A DNA stretch of 64,000 bases from Caballeronia glathei (GTDB lineage Bacteria; Pseudomonadota; Gammaproteobacteria; Burkholderiales; Burkholderiaceae), in assembly GCF_000698595.1 (NCBI RefSeq), contig NZ_JFHC01000035.1, forward strand, positions 1 to 64,000, written 5' to 3'. This document shows, in pieces, positions 7,871 through 14,749 of the stretch. How positions within the stretch are numbered: position 1 is the stretch's first letter; the number at the start of each line of letters is the position of its first letter. Under the pieces are notes generated by a model that did no database searches, was not told the origin of the DNA, and worked only from the letters and a program-made list of their open reading frames with translations. Made by a program: the position numbers and the translations under genes.

Positions 7871-9010
7871 CTATGCCGACAGACCCGCGAGAACGCGGTC
7901 GAGTTGGCCAAGTATGGAAAGACCCATCGACCAGTCCGCGTACTGCGTGCGAATGGCGTCGGGAGTGGATGCAAACGGGATAAAGCCGTAGTAGAGGGAC
8001 CCGTCACCACTGCTCGCGAGATGCTCGTAGTGCGAGTCGAGCAATTCACCGATGCGCGGGCCGTCTTCAACGATGAGTGTCGAAGCCGCGTACGCGCACT
8101 CCGGCTGGTAGGCGCAATTGAAGAGGCTGCGATTACCTGCCGCTCGCAACATCAACGTCAGCACCTCAAGATCGCGGCAAAGTTGCCGCACCCACCCGGA
8201 GCTGAATCGTTGAAGACGACGCAACGCAGCAACACCGAGTGCGGGCTTCTGCCCAAAGCGCCGGCTACCGCTATTCCAGGTGCACACATCCATGTCGTCG
8301 GGGCACAGCTCCGGGCGCACAACGGACGGGAGGTAGTGCTCCATCTCCTCCTCGTCTTCGCCGAACCTGTCTTCCAGCACTTCCTTGGCGTCTTCGTCGG
8401 ACGTGTGCGGGTCGCCATCCCAGTACCACGAGGCAAACATCCCGAGGAACTCGTCCGGGGTTCGCACCCAGAGGGTTCTTCCTGCCGCCCTATTGATCAG
8501 CACCATCGCGGTCGAGACCAACCTTGGATGGAGCCTGCGCAGCTTCGCCGCGCGAGGGCCAATTTCGAAGACGTTCTCCTGTGGTATCTCGATCCCGAGA
8601 TACAAGGCGGATTCAGGGCTGAAATCGCGGCTGTCGTACTGGTACTGAATCTCCTCCAGCACAGCATCCACGTCACACAGCACAAAATTGAAATTCAGGC
8701 GGCGAAACGGCGGCTTGTTGCGCGTGGCCCATGCGAAAAAGCCGTGAGCGAGCGCGTGTCCAGCGCCCTTGAAGTTCGGCACATCGCCGGCCTTCAAGAG
8801 TCCCGATTCGAAGTGCGCGGCGACCAGGCTCGCAACGTCCTGATCCGCCTTCCAGCGCATCACAGCGTTTGTGCTTACGTCAGTGCCGAAAGCGGGGAGC
8901 GTCAGAAAATCATGGGCAGGTCCACGTCCGGCAACGGAAGAGCGCTGCGATTGCCAGCACTTTCCCGAGACAGCGACTTCTGAACCAGATGCGCGAGGAT
9001 CGAAGAGCAT
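7871..9010 (-). CDS. PRTRC system protein F
   Basis: The 379-residue soluble protein has no catalytic motif that I recognise. A strongly acidic patch, with SDEDAKEVLEDRFGEDEEEM in the middle third, stands out. Its place between C and B, and its length, fit PRTRC protein F. AAGGAG lies eight bases before ATG 9010, a good start. A terminator hairpin at 9031-9057 sits just upstream, so expression needs read-through or a local promoter. Its role in the system is unknown. Confidence 0.75.
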   Translation of the reverse strand: MLFDPRASGSEVAVSGKCWQSQRSSVAGRGPAHDFLTLPAFGTDVSTNAVMRWKADQDVASLVAAHFESGLLKAGDVPNFKGAGHALAHGFFAWATRNKPPFRRLNFNFVLCDVDAVLEEIQYQYDSRDFSPESALYLGIEIPQENVFEIGPRAAKLRRLHPRLVSTAMVLINRAAGRTLWVRTPDEFLGMFASWYWDGDPHTSDEDAKEVLEDRFGEDEEEMEHYLPSVVRPELCPDDMDVCTWNSGSRRFGQKPALGVAALRRLQRFSSGWVRQLCRDLEVLTLMLRAAGNRSLFNCAYQPECAYAASTLIVEDGPRIGELLDSHYEHLASSGDGSLYYGFIPFASTPDAIRTQYADWSMGLSILGQLDRVLAGLSA

Positions 9011-9030
9011 GCTGCGATCTCCTTGTCGTG

Positions 9031-9057
9031 AAAAAAAACCGCCCTTCCAGGCGGTTC
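9031..9057 (-). terminator. intrinsic terminator inside the PRTRC cassette
   Basis: ACCGCC pairs with GGCGGT next to eight A on the plus strand, so it is a strong leftward terminator. It lies between the stop of C (9110) and the start of F (9010), splitting the cassette into expression units. Confidence 0.8.
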
Positions 9058-9109
9058 GTTATGGGCCGAAGCCAAGTCCGGGTCGGACAGGGCTGCAAGT
9101 AGATCGCGC

Positions 9110-9328
9110 TTACGCATGAGCGCCCTTGGCACCGGCTGCGCGCACGAAGGTGAAACGTGCGACCTCGCCCGACATCTCGGGCCCGTCGATCGCCGCGGTC
9201 GTCAGCTCCGGATACTGCGCGGAGTAGAGATCGCGGACATCCTCAGGCGAGAAGCTCGGGCCAGGGTCGACGAATGCCACCCCGTTGTAGGTGAACTCGC
9301 GGATCAGCTTGCCAATGGAAATGGACAT
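9110..9328 (-). CDS. PRTRC system protein C, candidate ubiquitin-like modifier
   Basis: The 72-residue protein begins MSISIGKLIREFTYNG and ends AAGAKGAHA. Its size, the alternation of short strands around one helix (FSPEDVRDLYSAQYP, 27-41), and its presence beside E1, E2-like and JAMM genes fit a beta-grasp, ubiquitin-like protein. The tail has a Gly (in AKG) four residues from the end, so trimming of AHA by a peptidase could expose it. AAGGAG before ATG 9328 is a firm start. The PRTRC C call is strong; the modifier role is inference. Confidence 0.8.
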   Translation of the reverse strand: MSISIGKLIREFTYNGVAFVDPGPSFSPEDVRDLYSAQYPELTTAAIDGPEMSGEVARFTFVRAAGAKGAHA

Positions 9329-9337
9329 GGCTGCTCC

Positions 9338-9823
9338 TTAGTCAAAAAGCGAAGCGAGATTGGTCCCGGAGTGGCCCGGTTCCGACGATGCCGAAGCGGG
9401 TTCCGACGACTGAGCCGAAGCGGTGCTTTGCTCCTGCGTGCTTTCGTTGTCGCTGTCGTCAGCATCGCCGTCGCTCTCTGCGCTCGATTTGCTGGGAGCC
9501 GGCAACGCGGGCTTGCTACTGCCCTTTGCCAACGTCTTGGTCGCCTTCGAGACTTGCGTCGTCTTGGCGGCTTCGAGGATGACGGTCGTTGCAGCTACTT
9601 GCTCGGCCAGCGACGCGTGCGCGCCGGCGTAGGCCGCGAGCGCATCGGCGAACCCCGCGTCGAGCTCGGCCGCCGACGCGGTGAGCGCGAGCGGCTGAAG
9701 CATGGCAGCGTCTTTCGCCGTACCCTGCGGCATGACGAATACCACCATCTCGTCGCCCTTCATCTGCAATGACAGCGTGAGCTTTGCGCAGTTGCGCAAA
9801 AGCGGTTCAATAGCAACAAACAT
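9338..9823 (-). CDS. PRTRC system protein E
   Basis: The 161-residue protein has an ordered N-terminal half that begins MFVAIEPLLRNCAKLTLSL and contains the helical region LDAGFADALAAYAGAHASLAE in its middle. A Ser/Ala/Asp-rich disordered tail ends GTNLASLFD. The last nine residues look like a short conserved binding motif. AGGAG five bases before ATG 9823 sets the start. A terminator separates it from the upstream parB, while C follows nine bases after its stop. It has no known catalytic motif and its role is unknown. Confidence 0.8.
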   Translation of the reverse strand: MFVAIEPLLRNCAKLTLSLQMKGDEMVVFVMPQGTAKDAAMLQPLALTASAAELDAGFADALAAYAGAHASLAEQVAATTVILEAAKTTQVSKATKTLAKGSSKPALPAPSKSSAESDGDADDSDNESTQEQSTASAQSSEPASASSEPGHSGTNLASLFD

Positions 9824-9840
9824 GGAAACTCCTGAGAAAG

Positions 9841-9865
9841 AAAAAAGACCGCCCGAAGGCGGTCT
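9841..9865 (-). terminator. intrinsic terminator between PRTRC parB and E
   Basis: AGACCGCC pairs with GGCGGTCT around a CGAA loop, followed on the minus strand by a U run. It sits between the parB stop (9908) and the E start (9823), just after leader hairpin copy 2. Confidence 0.85.
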
Positions 9866-9884
9866 GCATGGAATGAAACTGCTT

Positions 9885-9907
9885 GTCGATGCGCGGTAAG
9901 TGGCGCG
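9885..9907 (-). repeat. repeated leader hairpin, copy 2
   Basis: The plus strand reads GTCGATGCGC, an eight-base loop, then GCGCG. It is a weaker stem than the other copies but has the same constant TCGATGC flank. It lies directly after the parB stop and 20 bases before a terminator, in the leader of PRTRC E. Confidence 0.5.
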
Positions 9908-11575
9908 TTAGAACTTGAGCACCTTCGGGATCTTGCCGGTGTAGTCGAAATCCTTGACGGCCAGAAGCGCATCGATGACTTCAGACTTGGACTTCCCGAA
10001 GACTTTCTTGAAGTTGTCGCCGAGCGCGGCACGGATGCCGAGTTCATCTGCGACCACCATCATTTCCGACTTCGTGATCAACTCCAGAAACTCCTTGCAA
10101 AGCTTCCAATGCTTCGCGAGATCGAGACGATGGTGCTTGCACAGGCGCGTCAGGTACTGGACGTCGAGCCCTTGAATGGCCGCGACGGTCACGCCGGTGA
10201 CGGCGTTCGCGAGATGCGCGTCGTCAGCCGCCGCCGTAGCGGCGGCGGCCTTCGCAACGTCGCCGGACGGGATTTGCTCTTGGGTAAGCTTTTCCCAGAT
10301 GCCCGAGAGCGTCTTTTGGTCGACGCAGCGCATCTGATCCGACAGGGCGATCGCCACGAGATATCGCTGGGCAAGCACGGCATCCGCACCCACCTCGCGC
10401 CGCAAGGCTTTTCGCCAGAGCGCCACGCGATACTGTTTGATCCTGTCGGACTCAGCCACGACCGTCGCCGGCGGATTGCTCGTCGTCGACGGCGCGGCCG
10501 CGCCCTTTGCTGCAGCAGGCTGAGACTTGGTCGCGTCTGACTTAGCTTCCGGCTTCGGCTGCGTGGCAGCCTTCACCGCTTGCAGATGCGCCGCGACCTT
10601 CTTCATATTGCAGACCGTGTCGAAGCACTGACCCCGATAGACGTTGCCAATCGAATCAGGCAGACCGCTCACCGCCGCGCCGTAATTCTGGCACGCGTGA
10701 CATGCCTTCGCCTGCTCGTCGCCGACGCCTTTGGGGCCTTCGACGGCGAGTTGCACCCGCGTGTGGTTGTCGCCCGCCCGCACGATTCGCACGACCGGAT
10801 ACTCATCACGCAGGCCAGCAGCCGTCGCTTCGAGCATCTTTTCGGTCTTCTCGTTGTAGCAGGTCCGGTTGGTACAGTTGCCGGTGCCGATGGACTCACC
10901 GAACATCTCGCCCTGAGTGGACGAGTTGTGCGGGCATCCCGCGCAGTCAGCCTTGTCGAAGATCGCAGCAGCCAACGAACAGGCAACCTGTTCGATGGTC
11001 TTCTTGACCTCCGCGACAGACTTGGCTTCCTTGATGATCACCGGCAGAAGCTTGTCCTGCGTCTCTTTCGGCAGCGCGGCAAGCAGCTCCGCGTGACCGA
11101 GGAGAATCTGCCGCGTGCTGAGTGCATCGAGGACCGCTGCACTGCAGTTCATGAGCGCGAGGCGCTTATCGAGCGTCGCGCGGGACCATCCGAAGACGCG
11201 CGCGACCTCGTCACGATCGCCTTTGCACAAGCCGACCTGTTCGGCGGCGGCGATCGCCTCTTCCGCCGGCGACATATCCGCGCGCTGGATGTTCTCGATG
11301 ATGGCGAGCTGCTTCGCTTCGACTTCATCGACTTCCTTCACCACGACGGGGATCTCGTAATCCTCGCCGTGAGCGGTCATGGCGGCTCTGTAGCGACGGC
11401 CGCCAGCGACGAGGCCATAACCACCGTCGGCCAACGTGCGGACAATGATGGGTTGAATGACACCCTTTTCACGAACGGACGCGGTCAGCTCTTCCATCTC
11501 CGCCGGATCGAAATACGTGCGGGGATTGACGCTGACCTGGATGTTCTTGAGAGCGAGGGTAGGTTGTTGTTGCAT
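9908..11575 (-). CDS. PRTRC system ParB family protein
   Basis: The 555-residue protein has an N-terminal ParB/CTPase fold with GGRRYRA (58-64) in place of GERRxRA and the ENIQRADMSPAEEA motif. A helix-turn-helix (around 115-140, VARVFGWSRATLDKRL) comes next. Two cysteine clusters follow, CAGC with CTNRTC and CHAC with CFDTVC, which probably bind metal. An Ala-rich linker leads to a helical C-terminal domain. It is much longer than the partition ParB at 56878. GGAG upstream of ATG 11575 sets the start. It is the first gene of the cassette. Confidence 0.9.
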   Translation of the reverse strand: MQQQPTLALKNIQVSVNPRTYFDPAEMEELTASVREKGVIQPIIVRTLADGGYGLVAGGRRYRAAMTAHGEDYEIPVVVKEVDEVEAKQLAIIENIQRADMSPAEEAIAAAEQVGLCKGDRDEVARVFGWSRATLDKRLALMNCSAAVLDALSTRQILLGHAELLAALPKETQDKLLPVIIKEAKSVAEVKKTIEQVACSLAAAIFDKADCAGCPHNSSTQGEMFGESIGTGNCTNRTCYNEKTEKMLEATAAGLRDEYPVVRIVRAGDNHTRVQLAVEGPKGVGDEQAKACHACQNYGAAVSGLPDSIGNVYRGQCFDTVCNMKKVAAHLQAVKAATQPKPEAKSDATKSQPAAAKGAAAPSTTSNPPATVVAESDRIKQYRVALWRKALRREVGADAVLAQRYLVAIALSDQMRCVDQKTLSGIWEKLTQEQIPSGDVAKAAAATAAADDAHLANAVTGVTVAAIQGLDVQYLTRLCKHHRLDLAKHWKLCKEFLELITKSEMMVVADELGIRAALGDNFKKVFGKSKSEVIDALLAVKDFDYTGKIPKVLKF

Positions 11576-11602
11576 TGCAGGGCTCCGAGGAGGGACCTGC
11601 CT

Positions 11603-11626
11603 CCCCTTGGGAGTGGTCCCAAGGGG
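11603..11626 (-). promoter_or_regulatory. GC-rich hairpin in the parB leader
   Basis: CCCCTTGGGA and its complement TCCCAAGGGG form a ten-base stem 28 bases upstream of ATG 11575. Similar stems precede other genes here, at 24746-24767 and about 27147-27172. It may modulate translation or RNA stability. Confidence 0.5.
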
Positions 11627-11661
11627 TTGAACTACGTGGGCCGACAGTTGTCGGCGCTGAG

Positions 11662-11688
11662 TCGATGCGTCAGAGACGCGGGTGATGG
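11662..11688 (-). repeat. repeated leader hairpin, copy 3
   Basis: TCGATGC is followed by stem GCGTC, loop AGA and stem GACGC, then GGGTGATG. It lies 87 bases upstream of the PRTRC parB start. A TATCTT sequence about ten bases upstream on the minus strand may be a -10 box. Confidence 0.65.
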
Positions 11689-11765
11689 TGCAAAGATAGC
11701 GGTTTACATTGCACGCCCACGCGAGAAAGCTCGCGAAATCATGCTGCCTTCCCCCGCGTTGCGCT

Positions 11766-12090
11766 TCACGACCGGCGTTCTGGTCTCATTCGAGCTTGAG
11801 AAGGCCGATCAGTGAATTGACGGACCGTCGTATGATCGCGCGAGTCGACGATGAAGACTTTCCCGTCCCGGGCGCGCAACAGCATATGTCTATTTGAGTC
11901 GCATGCGCCGATCATGCAGACGCCCTTCTCGGCTAGCCCCCTGTCCTCTGTCGCCCTGGATCCAATCGGCCTTCCAGAGCTTCGGCCCATACCCGTTCTC
12001 CATACCGCTCGGATGCTCGACAACATATTCAGCGAGTTCTACCGGAATTTGTGAAGCGAACGTATTCCTGAACCATTCCTCAAAGCCCAT
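11766..12090 (-). pseudogene. small protein gene broken by a one-base insertion
   Basis: AAGGAGG four bases before ATG 12090 starts a protein beginning MGFEEWFRNTFASQIP, with HPSGMENGYGPKLWKADW. The frame changes at a run of five C (11937-11941). The other frame continues as GLAEKGVCMIGACDSNRHML and then LLRARDGKVFIVDSRDH. Removing one G restores a single protein of about 108 residues. The join makes a sensible compact domain, so this is one gene with a +1 slip, either real decay or a sequence error. I do not know the family; it resembles small immunity-like proteins. Confidence 0.65.
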
Positions 12091-12360
12091 GCTGCCTCCT
12101 TTTCGTTAGATGCGCGAGATGCGCAGTGCGAATGGGGCGACCTTACTTGTGGAACATTCGACCCCACGCAGCAAATGGAGGGTTTTTGAGAGCGGTTTAT
12201 CCCAGGTGTACTTACATCTTCCCGGTCCAGTATTTCTCAAGACCCTCAATGAGCTCATCAGGCACTTTCCATTCGCGCATGCACGACTTCGTCCTGACCA
12301 GAATGCGTTGCTCGCGCTGTCAATGTGACATCGCACGCTAGGCACCGATGTTGCGGGCAT

Positions 12361-12386
12361 AAAAAAACCCGGCACGAAGCCGGGTT
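12361..12386 (-). terminator. intrinsic terminator after the methylase-like gene
   Basis: AACCCGGC pairs with GCCGGGTT, with seven A on the plus strand before the stem. It lies 11 bases past the stop at 12397. Confidence 0.9.
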
Positions 12387-12396
12387 GGGAACAGGG

Positions 12397-13374
12397 TCAA
12401 AACAACGCGAGCTGGTCAACCTTCGCAAATAACTTAGCCTGAGCGAAGTCTTCAGCCGGTTGCCTTGCAACACATTCTGCGGGTACCACGTCCTCCAGAA
12501 CCGCGACATCGGCTTCGGCGCATTCGGCCGTACACGGCGCCAGAGGTTCGTGGAGCGGATCGACCAAAGCGTCCGCGGCAGCTTCGTCGACACGTACGAG
12601 TTCCGCTGCCTCTACGTCCGCCTCTCGTCTGCGCAGTTTCCACTTCCAGCCGCCGACAATATGCGCAGGCGTGTACCACATTCCCCAAACATCGAGGGTC
12701 AGCGCGTTGCCGTGAACGACGACAGCGGGAATGTGAAGCAGCGACAACTGCACATAAGCCATGTGCACACAGCACGCATCGATGTCGATACAGGTCGCGT
12801 GCATAGCCTGCTGGTAGTTGTGCCCGGCCTCGTGGAGAGAGTCGGCCACCGCGATTACCATGCCACCAGCGCCACACGCGGGCTCCTGCAGTCGCAGGAA
12901 CCCGTGATCGCGAACGGCGGAGCCACCGTCGCCGATGGTCATCGAAGCCATGAGCCGGGACACGTGATACGGGGTAAAGAACTGCCCTGCTCTCGCGTTG
13001 CCAAGTTCGAGCATCATGTACGTCTCCCCAAGCACGTCGGTCAAGCCCGCACCGCCAATGCTGAACCCTCCGGCCTTGCGCATGTACTCGACGCGAAGTT
13101 CGAATGACAGCGTAAGCGCCGCGAACATCCGGGGAAAAAGCGCCACCTCCTCCGGCTTGTACTTTCCGACGATCTCCAGGTATCGCTTTTCGCGCGACTC
13201 GTACTGCTGCAGATCCACTCCATTGCTGATGCTGAGTGCACATAGCTCGACAAAGTCTGCAAACACAGTGTGCGTGTGATGCCCGTAACTGAATCGCTTG
13301 ATTAATGTGACAAGGGTCCGCTGATGTTCGTCGGCGGTGTGCTCATGCTTGCGCTCTGCGCTTTTTCGGCTCAT
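12397..13374 (-). CDS. N-6 DNA methylase-like protein without motif IV
   Basis: The 325-residue protein resembles the core of type I N6-adenine methylases: GQFFTPYHVS (about 130-139), the S-adenosylmethionine loop EPACGAGGM, and the acidic IDID. Where such enzymes have the catalytic NPP[FY], this one reads HGNALTLDVWGMWYTP, so motif IV is missing. The C-terminal 80 residues are acidic and variable. It may bind DNA or SAM without methylating. No specificity or restriction subunit is next to it. Its leader holds a terminator and a hairpin copy, which suggests regulated expression. Confidence 0.75.
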   Translation of the reverse strand: MSRKSAERKHEHTADEHQRTLVTLIKRFSYGHHTHTVFADFVELCALSISNGVDLQQYESREKRYLEIVGKYKPEEVALFPRMFAALTLSFELRVEYMRKAGGFSIGGAGLTDVLGETYMMLELGNARAGQFFTPYHVSRLMASMTIGDGGSAVRDHGFLRLQEPACGAGGMVIAVADSLHEAGHNYQQAMHATCIDIDACCVHMAYVQLSLLHIPAVVVHGNALTLDVWGMWYTPAHIVGGWKWKLRRREADVEAAELVRVDEAAADALVDPLHEPLAPCTAECAEADVAVLEDVVPAECVARQPAEDFAQAKLFAKVDQLALF

Positions 13375-13447
13375 TTGAAGATCCTAAAAGCAGGACGAGC
13401 ACATGCCCGCAAAGGGGGGTGCCCCCTGCGGGTTGAACGGAACTAGG

Positions 13448-13487
13448 AAAAAAGCCCACCGGCTCCCATGAGGGAAATGCGGTGGGC
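13448..13487 (-). terminator. terminator in the leader of the methylase-like gene
   Basis: GCCCACCG (13454-13461) pairs with CGGTGGGC (13480-13487), followed on the minus strand by six U. It lies between leader hairpin copy 4 and the start at 13374, so it could act as an attenuator. Confidence 0.8.
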
Positions 13488-13562
13488 GTGGGTTGCAAGA
13501 TTAATGGCAATGCCAGGCTATGGCGACTGCACAGGCGGCTCAGGTACTGACGGCCGATTCGG

Positions 13563-13586
13563 TCGATGCGCGAACGCGGGTGATGC
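13563..13586 (-). repeat. repeated leader hairpin, copy 4
   Basis: TCGATGC is followed by the short stem GCG, loop CGAA and CGC, then GGGTGATG. It lies about 190 bases before the methylase-like gene and 75 bases before the attenuator-like terminator. Confidence 0.6.
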
Positions 13587-13673
13587 ATCAACGATACGGG
13601 GTACTGCCGCTCGCCATCATGCGAATGCCGCGGTTTTCAATGGGCGTCTCGATCCGAAAGGCAGTCGTAGGCC

Positions 13674-13708
13674 TTATCCACAATTTCTGTGCACAACCCT
13701 GTGAACAA
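13674..13708. promoter_or_regulatory. cluster of three DnaA boxes
   Basis: TTATCCACA (13674-13682) is a perfect DnaA box. Reverse boxes TGTGCACAA (13688-13696) and TGTGAACAA (13700-13708) follow at close spacing. The cluster lies between divergent genes and 60 bases from a perfect palindrome. It could be a secondary replication origin or a DnaA-regulated promoter. Confidence 0.55.
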
Positions 13709-13770
13709 GAGCGGTCGACGCCTTGCTGGCGTGTGCCACAAGTTCCATGCTCACGCTTTGCGCTCTCGCC

Positions 13771-13798
13771 AAGTAGATGTAACGCGTTACATCTACTT
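13771..13798. repeat. perfect 28-base palindrome
   Basis: The arms AAGTAGATGTAA and its complement meet at CGCG. A near copy with a one-base-longer centre occurs at 21510-21538, next to the tyrosine recombinase gene. It may be an operator for a dimeric regulator or a recombination site. Confidence 0.7.
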
Positions 13799-14006
13799 TT
13801 GAAGAATGATCGCGATTTCGGTATCCCTTTCCGGGACGACATTACACCGTGCTTTCGCGGGCGCACCTCTGTGTACACCCGACGCGGTTAAAAGACGGTG
13901 TATTTGCTACCCCTTTCCGCGGCCTAGCGCTGCCGGCCGCCGCGAAAATACGAACGACCGCTCGCGCGCGCGTGAGCACCGATCTCATTCCCATCCCGAT
14001 CCTTCA

Positions 14007-14456
14007 ATGAAATTCAGTCATAAGGCCGCTGTGTCCATCCTCGCCGTGGCCGCTGTCATGTCCGTCGGGTCGATCGGACTGGTGGCAGTTCAATTTGGCG
14101 CACCGAGCAGCGCCGCGCAGGTCGTGATCAACACCGCCGTGACGAGCGAGCTCAACGGTGTCGTCGATGCCGTCAGTGACTTGCCCGACGACATGCGGCA
14201 AGGCGTCATCACGCGCCACGGCGCCGAGTCGATGGACGCTCTGACTCGAACCCTCAACGAACAAAGGTCCCGGTTGAGCATTGCCGAACAAGACCGTTCA
14301 GCGTTCCTCGCGCGCAACGAGAAGAGGCTCAGCCTATTGCTCGCGCTGACTCTGTTCAATGGCTTCGCGCTGGCGATGGGCGCGGTCTCGCTTTTCGCCG
14401 CGTACCGCAGACACCCCGCTAACACGCTGAGACCTCCGCAGGCCTTGAAAGCATGA
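14007..14456 (+). CDS. small membrane protein, two helices
   Basis: The 149-residue protein begins MKFSHKAAVSILAVAAV with a hydrophobic N-terminal helix (5-28) and has a second membrane segment near 113-136. A soluble loop of about 80 residues lies between and probably faces the periplasm. No family is recognised. The stop overlaps the next start by four bases, so the two are coupled. It opens the plus-strand run that reaches 17.3 kb. An upstream in-frame start at 13806 would add basic, low-quality sequence and cross the promoter region. Confidence 0.55.
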   Translation: MKFSHKAAVSILAVAAVMSVGSIGLVAVQFGAPSSAAQVVINTAVTSELNGVVDAVSDLPDDMRQGVITRHGAESMDALTRTLNEQRSRLSIAEQDRSAFLARNEKRLSLLLALTLFNGFALAMGAVSLFAAYRRHPANTLRPPQALKA

Positions 14457-14746
14457 CCACGATTCTGGTGGAATTTGCCGACATCACCCAAGACCCCGCG
14501 AGCGCGCGATCCGGGGCAACGCCCGCGAAGGGCATGCCGGACAGTTACCTTGATGCCCTTATCGGGCTCGGCTCGGTCGAGTACCGCGACTATGCCGCTC
14601 CCGGGATGCTGAAGAGGGTCATGGCGCGCTTTCCGACTGCCGCGCATCGCGATCAGTTTGTCATTGCGGCCCGTCAGATCAGCAACCTGATGGGCACACA
14701 CGCGACTGTCTTTCGCGATGGCATCACCGGAACCTCGACGGTATAG
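14453..14746 (+). CDS. hypothetical protein, 97 aa
   Basis: The protein begins MTTILVEFADITQDPA and looks like a small soluble alpha/beta domain (beta start, then helix RDQFVIAARQISNLM). No motif is recognised. It overlaps the preceding gene by four bases (ATGA) and is followed three bases later by the DUF1173 gene, so it is part of the same operon. Confidence 0.55.
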   Translation: MTTILVEFADITQDPASARSGATPAKGMPDSYLDALIGLGSVEYRDYAAPGMLKRVMARFPTAAHRDQFVIAARQISNLMGTHATVFRDGITGTSTV

Positions 14747-14749
14747 AAA

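Noticed and set aside
12212..12280. Minus-strand 22-residue frame MREWKVPDELIEGLEKYWTG
   Set aside because: It looks coding-like, but it is preceded by a stop, lacks a good ribosome binding site and has no neighbour that would explain it. I cannot tell a fragment from a real gene.
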